DNA of 18,189 nucleotides from Smittium mucronatum. Taxonomy: Eukaryota; Kickxellomycota; Harpellomycetes; Harpellales; Legeriomycetaceae. The notes under the pieces are model-generated. The model had not been told where the DNA came from, searched no databases, and saw nothing but the letters and a program-made list of their open reading frames with translations. Shown in pieces: positions 1-8,603 of this stretch. The DNA lies in the NCBI GenBank assembly GCA_001953115.1, contig LSSL01000639.1, positions 8,212 to 26,400 on the forward strand, read 5' to 3'. Position numbers and translations under genes: made by a program. Position 1 is the first letter of the stretch; the number at the start of each line of letters is the position of its first letter.

Positions 1-633
1 GATAGAGGATAGAGAGAGAGGGTCGAGGAAAAGAGAGAAATAGGGTAGACTAAAAGGTGATTTTGTGTATAGCTAAACTTTCGGATTTTAAGTTCAAAGC
101 CTAAAGACCGAAAAGTCATACGACAAGCCGAGTATGTGGGAAAGTGATTGGGTGGAGTGATTATTTAGTCTCTTTTTCTGTTTTCTCAAAAACATCTTCT
201 GGCCAATAACACTCCTGCCTCCTTATCCGATATACAACAATATATGCTCTCCACCACCAATCGAACTAGGAGTTTTTCGACTAGCAAATGGGGTTAGATT
301 AAGTGCTGCATTCGATTGGCTGTCAGCCATCCGATGGTTTGAAAATATTTATTGCTGGAAATTTGTCGGTTTTTTTTTTTTTTATCAGTTTTTATTTCAA
401 GTTATATAAAAGATTATAGAGTTATCGTTTATTTATACTTTAGACTCGTTCTAGTATTCTTTGGTTTCTTGCTGCTGATCTCCCCTATTTCTTTATTGTT
501 CCAGCGCTCAATTCAAGCTCTCACCCCCCCCTCCCTCTCCATCCTTTCTTCTATTCCCTCTTCAATCTTATCTATTTCAGATATTCTGCATTTATATACC
601 TCTTTTTTAAACAGCTGTAGTTTTCTTAAAATA
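1..633 (+). promoter_or_regulatory. ERG25 upstream region and leader
   Basis: I see no gene here. The first 50 bases are a GA-rich low-complexity tract. Candidate promoter elements on the way to the ERG25 start are inverted CCAAT boxes (ATTGG at 147-151 and 315-319), a direct CCAAT at 203-207, a SREBP-like site at 152-161, TCGTTTA at 425-431 (close to the yeast Upc2 sterol element TCGTATA), and TATA-like stretches at 403-412 and 591-600. A long pyrimidine tract (about 517-569) precedes the start codon, as is common in strongly expressed fungal genes. The reading frame is open well upstream of 634 but has no earlier ATG in frame and is low-complexity, so I treat it as leader. A 5'-UTR intron ending at the CAG near 580 is possible but not shown. 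Confidence 0.45.
152..161 (-). promoter_or_regulatory. Candidate sterol regulatory element (SREBP-like site)
   Basis: The minus strand reads ATCACTCCAC, nine of ten bases identical to the classical SRE-1 sequence ATCACCCCAC. An inverted CCAAT box overlaps or abuts it (ATTGG at 147-151). In Schizosaccharomyces pombe and several other fungi, SREBP homologues activate erg25 under low sterol or low oxygen, so the location fits. A ten-base match can occur by chance and binding is inferred. Confidence 0.3.
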
Positions 634-1651
634 ATGGCTTCTTTACTCAACAATCCCAACATTAAGCTGTTTATTGATTCCTTCCAAACCGTCGGAAACT
701 CTACTATGCGCATAACTCCCGGCTACACTCCAAACAAGCTCGAATCTTTCTGGCTATCTCTTTTTGAAGGCCGAAACGAAGCTCTTGTCTTTTGCTTAAT
801 CGCCTTCTTCCACCACATGTTTGTCTACTACTTCCGCTATCTTCCTTATTACATTGCCGACTACATCCCCAGTTTGCAAAAATACAAACTCCAGCCCGTA
901 AGTCCTCTTTTCTCCGTCTTTTTTCTCATTCCGTTTTTTTTTTTTTAAAGAAATCAAAAAAAAACTGTTTGTATCGTTTTTCTTTATTCTATTTTTTTTT
1001 TAGAATAAGGTTATTTCCAGTGAACAGTGGTGGAAATGCTTCCGCGTCCTCACTTTCTCCGAATTCGCTGTGCAGCTCCCCATGATGCTGTTCTTCTTCC
1101 CTGCTGCCTGTGTAATCGGCTTTGATTTCTCTGTTCCTTTCCCCCCCTTCCGTGTCATTGCCCTTCAGTGCTTTGCCTTCTTGTTCATCGAAGACACTTA
1201 CCACTACTTTGCCCACAGAGCAATGCATATCCCTTTCCTCTACAAACGCATCCACAAGATCCACCACGAGTACAGTGCTCCTTTCGGCATCACCGCTGAA
1301 TACGCCCATCCCATCGAAACCATTATTCTTGGTCAGGGTACCATCGGCGGTCCTCTCTTCTTCGCCCTCTGCGTCCAAAAGGTCCACGTCTTCACCATGA
1401 TCTGCTGGATCACCGTCCGTCTCTGGCAAACTGTCGAAGCCCACTGCGGCTACGATTTCCCCTGGGCCATGAGCCACTGGTTTCCCCTCTGGGCCGGCGC
1501 CGATCACCACGACTACCACCACATGGCTTTCGTCAACAACTTTGCTTCCACCTTCCGTCACTGGGACCGTATCTTTGGCACTGACGCCTCCTACCTCAAA
1601 TACTACAATAAGAGGATGGCCTCTTCCATCAAGACTAAAAAGGTTGATTAA
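634..1651 (+). CDS. ERG25: C-4 methylsterol oxidase (Erg25), two exons
   Basis: This is the diiron oxygenase that oxidises the C-4 methyl groups of 4,4-dimethylzymosterol-type sterols in the ER, working with Erg26 and Erg27 in ergosterol synthesis. Exons are 634-897 and 1004-1651, joined in phase 0 across a 106-nt intron with GTAAGT donor and TTTTAG acceptor. The product is 303 aa, close to the 309 aa of the yeast enzyme. The fatty-acid-hydroxylase histidine boxes are all present: HYFAH at residues 155-159, HKIHH at 172-176 and HHDYHH at 256-261. Hydrophobic membrane segments lie near 50-67, 110-130 and 194-230. The C-terminus ends KKVD, a KKXX ER-retrieval signal. The start has a good context (A at -3, G at +4). 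Codons favour C at the third position far more than in the neighbouring genes, which suggests high expression. The next gene converges on it. Confidence 0.95.
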
Positions 1652-2008
1652 ATGTCTCCTTCATTCTCTCCCCTTCCATCATCTTTTCTCTTCTCTTCCT
1701 CTATCTGTTTGTTTTATTCTTTTTTCTCCTTTATAAATATTCGCTTATGTATCAAAATAATACTCCTCCATCTCTTATCCCATTCGTTTTCATCACTAAT
1801 CTTTTGTTTTTCTTTTACTTTACAGTAATTACTTGAAATATAATCTTTTCTTTTTCTTTTACTTTACAGTAATTACTTGAAATATAATCTTTTCGTTTAA
1901 AGTATATTGTTGAAATTCCATCAAATATATTCACTTAATGTAAACATATTTTGGAAATATCTATTAATAAATAGCAAGTTTAATTAAAATGAAAAAATTG
2001 TAAAAGAC
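1652..2008. other. Convergent 3' spacer between ERG25 and KRE33
   Basis: This is the shared 3' region of two converging genes, with no coding potential that I can see. After the ERG25 stop come a pyrimidine-rich stretch, TATAAATA and a yeast-type polyadenylation efficiency element TATGTA at 1746-1751, so ERG25 transcripts may end near 1750-1800. The 44-bp tandem duplication at 1797-1894 follows. The part next to the KRE33 stop (about 1895-2008) is A+T-rich and should hold its poly(A) site. Confidence 0.5.
1797..1894. repeat. 44-bp tandem duplication, about 2.2 copies
   Basis: Two adjacent 44-bp units (1807-1850 and 1851-1894) are identical base for base. The repeat extends leftwards to 1797 with a single mismatch (G at 1806 against C at 1850). 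Each unit contains a T/C-rich run followed by CTTTACAG, then TAATTACTTGAAATATAATC. The perfect identity suggests a recent slippage or duplication event in the 3' spacer. Confidence 0.95.
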
Positions 2009-5000
2009 TCAGGATATTCTAGTCTTTTTGCTCATCTTGACTTTTTTGTTCTTTAGTGCATTCTTTTCTTCACTCGCTACCAGCTTCTCAACCGCACTAG
2101 CGTGGCTCTTGCTCTTCTTGCTCGACTTCTCCTCATTATCCCCATTCCCTTCTCCTGTCACCACTAATGAATTCTTTCCTCCTTTTCCTCGCTTCTTTTT
2201 TGGCTTGGCAATATCGCCATCTAATTCCTCCGTCTCCCTAGTTTCTAATGTTGACTTTAAACTTATAACTGTGTTTAGATTTGGTTCGTTTAGCTTTTGG
2301 ATTTTAAGTGCTTCTTGCTCAAATTCCGTCTCGTCTCCTGTGACTTTATACCTCCCCAACTTAAGCTGCTCAACCACCCCATCATCCATTGCCATATCCT
2401 TCGAAAGAATCTCTGTCAACTTCCCCGGCTTTACTTTTTTAACTATCGTCGGCATTGATTTTCCACTCGTCTCTTCGATTCTTGGAAGACTCGACTCAAT
2501 CGATTCAGATTGTAGTCCATCCATGAAATTAACAAATTTCTTTACTATCTTCATGAGCATTGCCATCAACACCGAGCTGTTTAATCCCAGCTCCCCAACC
2601 AACACATCAATACTCTTGCGCTGCAGCCCAATTCCTAGCAACACGCATTGCTGCACCCCACTGAGATTGCAGCTGCTCTTTACTGAAGGAAATGAAAAAT
2701 ACAGGTTCGCCAACTTTGGGAGTAAATCAAGAATAACATGGTAGTCAAGCACGTTGTTAGAATATGATTCCAATCTCTTTATATCAAATGGTAAAAAGTC
2801 TCTGCTCAGATTCTCAATAGTATACTTGTTAGTTAATGACAGAAAACTGTTTACGTTTCGATCAACCCCATCGCTCTTGGTTGCTAGAGACGCTGCTTCC
2901 AATATACTCAGCCCCAAAACACTCGGGAACTTTGAAAACTCGTATCCATATAGACTCAGCATCCTTCTCACAAAATCAAATGAAAATGACCCCAACCATT
3001 CTGAATTCTCAATTCTTTTCGATTCAGGATATTCTTTGCTGAATCCGTCTTGAATATAGCCTTCGTGTGTTAAACTCTTCAGCATCACCACTGTGTGCTC
3101 TCCAGTAAGCTCACTTTCAGTAAGACGCAGATATACGGGTGAAAACCCTCCCCGCTTCCAGAATTTGAAAAGACTGTTTGTTAGTCCATAACTAGTGCCC
3201 AGCCAGTGCAACGATGCTGGTGGATTTTCAGATAATCTCAAAAATAGAGGCGGCAACACCGAAAGGTCTCTAATCTTAATATCTGTGTCGATCTTGTCTT
3301 CTTCTTTCATATTGTCAAAATCGGAATCTGTCACTCTTTTTAAGCTGTGTTTTTTTGGAATTCCCGAGTCTTCATTTTCACTAATTGATATAAACTTTCC
3401 TGAATAATAATCCTCAAGTAGCTGGAGTGCTTTCGATCCATATCCCATCCCACTGTAATCTGGGTGAGTAGCTATGCGCACCACTCTAGCTCCAGATAAG
3501 CCTGCAAATTCATCGTCTTGGTATTGTTGAGCAACCAACCAAGGTATTAAATCTCCTCCGCTACGGGTTCCTCGACTCAACGAATGTAACAACGATTCTT
3601 TGCTTATCTGGCCCTCGAGAGCAACTTGAATAACACAAAGTGGTTCTGGAAGTGTTGTTTTGTTGCTGGCAGTGTCTACTGGTGCCAATAAAACGAAAAG
3701 CTCGTGTGCTGGAGCATCACTCATCAATTGCAAGTCATTTGGAGAATTTTTATAATGGGATGCTACATACAATGCGATCATCTTTTGCAGGAAAGCCTCG
3801 CTTACCGGGTGATATGAAAACAAAGTGTCTCTGTTTACCCAATACAAATCGCATTTATCAGGGTGAGGACAGCCGCTTATATTTTTCGTTACCACCGAGG
3901 CATCTAAACATAGCAAAGAGTTTAGCCAAGATTCGATGTTATCGTTGATAGAATAACGGATAGGTTCGGTTAGAGTCAGTTCTTTGAGTTGGCGGCCTCC
4001 TCCAACAACCTTGTTTCCGTCATCGCCACCAGTGGACGTGACAGATACAGATTGCTCTCTCAACTGTTTGATAAGTTTCAGAGACAGAGATCTTCCAGTT
4101 CCTTCATATCCATTGATAGTAGATGCCATAAATACCAGATATGGACCCAGGAGCTTGTTTACTAGAGGCAAAGGAATGGCTGCAGCTTCATCGATTACAA
4201 GTAGCTCGGCTTGAGATAAAGTATGGGAATCCTGTGGAATTATATACTGGATAGTCTGTCTATGCTGTTTAAAAATGTTGACTCTAATGACACAGTTAGC
4301 TTCAAACTGTTCTCCGTTGGACATGATAATGTCGTAATCCAAATGTTCCTCATAGCCAAGAGCGTCAAAGCCTTTAAAAAGGAACTCAAACAAGGTCTTT
4401 AAATTTGAGGGAGAGGGAGAGGTGACAAAGATATTGGAATAGCCATGGGCAATTGCACAGGCTAAAGATAATCCCAAAGCGGCTGATTTACCACGACCAC
4501 GTCCAGCAGTAAGAGAAACAGTAGAGCGAAGGTTCTTGCCGCCTATGGTATCTGCAAATTGCATCAAAACCTTGGCCTGATCGTACGTTTTGGTCAATTT
4601 TATAAGCGATCCAATTGGTTCAGTGTCTTGGAGGGATTTCTTGAGCTGTTCTAGCTGTTCCTTACGCTCAGAAACTTGGTTCTGTTAATATAAAAAATAT
4701 ACAAGGAGGTCATAAATAATGTAAATATTAAGGATGTGAAGTAGAAGTACTAACCTTTTCAGATTCAGGCAAGGCTTTAACACTCCTTCCTTCAGATATG
4801 GGTAAAACGTTTAATTCATCGTCAATAAACAAACAATCCTTGTTTCCAGCCAAAGATAAGATAAATCTTTCATTGAAACGACCAACAACATCATTATGAG
4901 CTTCGGTTCTATATCTTGAATGAACATCCTAAATATAGAAAAATGGGAAGGGAATTAAAAAAGAAATAATTTACTAAAAAGAGTGAGGGATCTAGCTAAG

Positions 5001-5811
5001 CCTTACCATAGTTAAAGTGTACAACTGCTTTAATGATTTCATAGACTTGAGGAGGAGAACGATTATCCCACCACCTTCAACTGTCTCTATAGTTCGGGCC
5101 AATAAATTCGGAGTTAGAGCTTCAAAGTCCTATTGAGTGTAAAAAAAAGAAAAAAAGAGTTTTATAATTTAGACAAAATTTTTTTTAAAGAAATTAGAAT
5201 AGGTAATTAACAGGATATGGGAGGGGGGGGGGTTATGAGAAAAAGGGAATTTAAACACACCTGCAAAACAAGCATACCAAAAGTATTTCCTAGTATGTTT
5301 TCAGATTCTTTGTAATAGGTATATCTTATATCAGTGAGGGTGATAAACATTTCGAAGGGATCTTCTTTATTTGGCTCTCGAATCCCTTTTTTTATTTCTC
5401 TCTTGATCTTGGCCTCTCTCTTTTTACGATGACTGGTGGGTTACAAAAATATTTTATAGAATAAATAAGAAATGAAAGATATGGGCAAGAAGGAAAAAAA
5501 GAGAGAAGGAAATGGTACCTTGTAAAACCGAGATCTTTCTTATAGCACCACAATACATTGGGTCTATTTGTGACCTTAGCCTGGGTAAGCATCCAATGCA
5601 GATTAACAATCTAATGGAGAAAGAACAAAACAAAAAGCTAAAAAAGCTAAAAAAACAAAGCTAATAGAAAGTATCGATAAAATAAAAAAATATGTTTAAT
5701 TACCTGATCCTTTCCTCTGTCTCCTATCAAGACAAAGAAAGAACGGTGGTTAGTGGTGACACCATTTCTTATTAGAAAGTTGATTCTTGGATCAACGGCC
5801 TTTTTAACCAT
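2009..5811 (-). CDS. KRE33: RNA cytidine acetyltransferase (Kre33/NAT10), six exons
   Basis: This ATP-dependent enzyme makes N4-acetylcytidine in 18S rRNA and, with the adaptor Tan1, in serine and leucine tRNAs; it acts in the nucleolus within the small-subunit processome. Exons in transcript order are 5811-5704, 5610-5519, 5432-5261, 5129-5007, 4928-4755 and 4681-2009; introns are 93, 86, 131, 78 and 73 nt, all GT..AG. All junctions keep frame, with one split serine codon (residue 67). The product is 1113 aa, against 1056 in yeast and 1025 in human. Visible parts are the N-terminal GDRGKDQ (30-36), the TmcA_N-like domain, Walker A GRGRGKSA (283-290), Walker B with DEAAAIP (387-393), the GNAT acetyl-CoA motif in RIATHPDYSGMGYGSKA (625-641), the tRNA-binding C-terminal domain, and a lysine-rich tail of about 70 residues that fits nucleolar targeting. 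The junctions agree with the known family sequence around LGFTSHRKKR, LVLQDFEALTPN and LTMDVHSR. Confidence 0.97.
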
Positions 5812-6192
5812 GATTCAAAGAACGGGGCTAGTATCTATTATGGAACTGAGAACAATGGTTTCTTTTTTAAGGTTAATGTAATAGGAAACAGAGCAGATAC
5901 TAGTGTTATTATTAAAAAAAAAAAACTTTAGCCGAGTTAGATCTAAATAAAATAATTCTATAAAAAACAGAAAAAAATTTGCAGAACAAAACTAGTCAAA
6001 AAAATTTTAGGCAAAAATACAAAAATCTGGAATGTGGTTGGCTAGATGATGCATGGCGGCTGAATTGCTATGATTATTGGATGGTTTTTTATAGCAGACT
6101 CGTTTAAAACGAGACTATTGGATTATTTTTTATAGCCGACTCATTTAAACAAAAAATTATTGGATGCTATCGTTGCTTTTCTTCGGGCTTTT
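5812..6192 (-). promoter_or_regulatory. KRE33 promoter / 3' spacer of the TPR-like gene
   Basis: There is no coding potential in this spacer between two genes on the same strand. Read towards KRE33 it holds three CCAAT boxes (at 6159-6163, 6117-6121 and 6076-6080), two TATAAAAAA stretches within the tandem repeat, and an AAAAATTTT run (6000-6008) resembling the RRPE element of yeast ribosome-biogenesis promoters. I find no PAC element (GATGAG core). The RRPE-like match is weak evidence in DNA this rich in A and T. Confidence 0.4.
6076..6165 (-). repeat. 41-bp imperfect tandem repeat carrying CCAAT/TATA module
   Basis: Two copies (6076-6110 and 6117-6151, offset 41) share ATTGGAT, a T-run, TATAGC, a GACTC core and TTTAAA, with about four differences. 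A third partial copy begins at 6159. On the minus strand each full unit contains TATAAAAAA and is bordered by ATCCAAT, so the unit duplicates a promoter-like module upstream of KRE33. The first copy also holds a perfect 7+1+7 inverted repeat, CTCGTTT-A-AAACGAG (6099-6113). Confidence 0.85.
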
Positions 6193-7913
6193 CTACAGAT
6201 CGGCTGCTGATTTGTGCTCTGATTTGTCAGAGATGTTTATGCGCGTTAAATTTAGGTTTTTAGAAATCCATCCAAGTATTGGCTGAGTGTCTAGATCGGT
6301 TGGCCAATTGTAGTCACAAAATAGTATGTTTTCGAATATTTTATTGGATGAGCGGATATGCTCCAGGAGGGTCACAATCTCAGCATCCAAAATAGCCAAT
6401 AGATGAGCAGATACAGAATAGTCTATTGAATCAGAGCGAAAAATGCTGTGCAGATCACCAATCAGCTGGGCCATTTTAGGGCTGGGGCATAAATCGGTCG
6501 TATTGACAGCCCCAGAAATTTCCGACATCTCAGCCAGTTTGCGACCATAGGAGCTATTCAGTAAATTTCTCATAGCCTCAGCGATTTCATTTAGCTGGAG
6601 ACTACGCCGGGCCTTCGAGACCTCTGAATCAGCCCATGTTCCGCAATCATTCAGTATCGATATCGCTTTTATGTAACTACCCAGAGATAGTAGATATATA
6701 TATTTAGCGACTGTAGCTTCTAGCTGGGTATCGTTGTAGTTGTGTTTATCTCTGGCTGTTTCTGCATTTAAAGCACTTGAGCTAAAAAACATATTTGACA
6801 TACTGCTCCCTATTCCACTCCAAATTATCGAGTCGTTTCTGCGGAGAATCAGGTATGATTTGTATTGATCCAGAGACTCGGGGTATAAGCCACAATCCCG
6901 ATAAACCTCTCCCCTAAAATGATAGTGACCAGGATCTCTATTTCCCATCTACACAGCCAATTTTTACAAAAAATAATTTAAGTCATTTATAAAATATGAT
7001 TTTTAAGAGTATATGAAACTTACAGAGTTGTGTATACTTAAATACTTCAAAGCTGTGTCTTTCATGCCCAGCTTCGTAGCACATAACGCTCCTGTTTCTA
7101 GAATCTCTCTTATTATCAAACCTTTTGGCTTAGCTCCTGAGCTCAATCCTAAAAAATCAACATATTTATTGCATAAATCCAAGGCCTCATTGTACTTTTT
7201 CCCAAAATATTTCCTTTCTATATCAAGCTTAATTTCGCTTGGGCCATGTCTTTCTTTGGCCCAATCTTTGAAATTTGTGGAATTGTCTCTTTGGTACCAC
7301 TAAGAAAGAAATCAAATTCTGTATTCCACTTAATAAAAAAAGGAAAGAAATATATATATTCAATACCTTATCCTGATCTATTTTAGGTGTATAGTTTATT
7401 TCGTTTATTGGCTTATTTCCCTTTTTTTTTGTGCTATTAGAGTCAAATATGTCGAAGTCACTCCCGTTTGAATATTCATCATCAGAAAATTCTGGAGAGA
7501 ACAGCAGCAGCCCATGACTTTCCACGATGTTAGACTCCATTCTGATCGCTGTGAGTATTTCCTAAATCAAGAATACATTCAATCCAAATCTTGTCAAACT
7601 TTTTATTTCTGAATTCGTGGATTCGAGAAAACCCCTCTCTCATTGGCAGTAATAAATCTTTTGCTACCACCAATAACTGTTTCTGACTGCCTCTAGGGTC
7701 AAAAACATAGACTGCTAACTCTTTCCGGGCCCAAATTTGTGCCTGGCTCCTATTTGTGTATATTCTCTATTTCAATTGGTCCAACTCTTTGAGCTATAAA
7801 ATAATATATAAATATTATTGATATAATACTAACATTGGATGAAAAATGAATGCCATTATTGTACCATCGGCCCTGAAAGGGTTAAAGGGGGATTCTGTCA
7901 AATAGAAATCCAT
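6193..7913 (-). CDS. Uncharacterised TPR-like protein, five exons
   Basis: I do not recognise the family. My model has exons 7913-7834, 7749-7668, 7561-7367, 7299-7024 and 6948-6193, giving 462 aa. Introns are 84, 106, 67 and 75 nt; donors are GTTAGT, GTAGCA, GTATTG and GTAAGT, and all acceptors are TAG. An in-frame TGA lies two codons before the ATG at 7913, which supports the start. The N-terminus (about 1-60) has a short hydrophobic-basic segment around PFRADGT, IWARKEL and VFDPRG, then a helix-like LLVEILTAIRMES. Residues 75-95 are acidic and serine-rich. From about 120 on there are helical pairs resembling tetratricopeptide repeats (about 141-175, 179-211 and 219-252, the last with YHFRGEVYRDCG...LDQY spacing). 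No catalytic motif or signal peptide is visible. A scaffold or binding role is inferred from the TPR-like part. The last three exons are firm; the first two rest on frame, splice sites and protein plausibility. Confidence 0.7.
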
Positions 7914-8603
7914 TATTCAAATAACCCTTATAAATGCTAAATTCTTATCCAATAAAAAAAATTAAAAAAAGACCCCATTCTCTCCCACCCGACCCTGTAC
8001 AGATTCCTATCGTTATTCCCCGACATTTGCTTTATAAAAAAAAAAAGACGAAATGTGTTTAACCTCTAAATAATTCCATTTCTCAATACAATAGGCAATA
8101 AACGCAACAGACCCTCTTAAATATAACAATCGCATAACTTTAAAATGCTTTCCAAATAAACCTTAACAATTATAGCCCTTTTATTTTTTTGAAAAAGCGA
8201 TATAAATCGCCGTCTAATTAAAAGATAAAAAATGTATTTATAATTGGTTTGGATTTGTAAAATACACATAAAAATGGAAAATTCGCGTTTAATCGAAATG
8301 CGAGCATAAATTTAAATTCTATGAATTTTGTCAATATAACGCGTTTTTTTCAAAAAATATTCGGTTTTATAACTTAGAAAATTCGCAATCCTAACTATTA
8401 GCTTCGAATTTCAAACTCCTATTCGGTATAAATTAAATTAAAAAGCACTTTGGTAATCAATAAGTTATTTTACTAATTTAACGAAAATATTATTAATGGT
8501 CTCATTCACGAAAATTCATCCAATTTCTTGAATAAATACAAATTTATATAAATATCGGTTATATATATTTATACATTTATTTTTTTTTTTTAAAAAAAAA
8601 AGA
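7914..8603. other. Upstream region of TPR-like gene grading into A+T-rich DNA
   Basis: There is no gene. On the minus strand a TATAAGGG sequence (about 7926-7933) lies just before the TPR-like start and may be its TATA box. The segment to about 8060 still has moderate G+C, including a C-rich stretch near 7974-8024; beyond it A+T rises sharply. A small inverted repeat GCGAT-ATAA-ATCGC sits at 8197-8210. CpG dinucleotides are fairly frequent around 8280-8440 for such A+T-rich DNA. A T12 run followed by A10 (8580-8601) closes the segment. Confidence 0.4.

Noticed and set aside
77..116. Imperfect inverted repeat (ACTTTCGG with CCGAAAAGT)
   Set aside because: It is short, needs a one-base bulge, and has a long loop; no known element matches.
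352..633. Open frame extending upstream of the ERG25 ATG
   Set aside because: It has no ATG, is rich in F/L/S from T/C tracts, and covers the expected leader; family length and start context favour 634.
989..1561. 190-codon frame antisense to ERG25
   Set aside because: It is opposite a clear ERG25 coding exon and arises from its C-biased third codon positions; it matches no known family.
2028..4214. Several + strand open frames across the KRE33 locus
   Set aside because: They are shadows of the long last exon of KRE33 on the other strand.
6041..6066. snoRNA-like C and D boxes near GATGATG and CTGA
   Set aside because: The C box is imperfect and the two boxes are too close together for a C/D snoRNA.
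6157..6195. Possible stop readthrough of the TPR-like gene (TAG, then 11 codons to TAA)
   Set aside because: Eleven open codons after a stop are expected by chance, and no readthrough context or conservation is visible.
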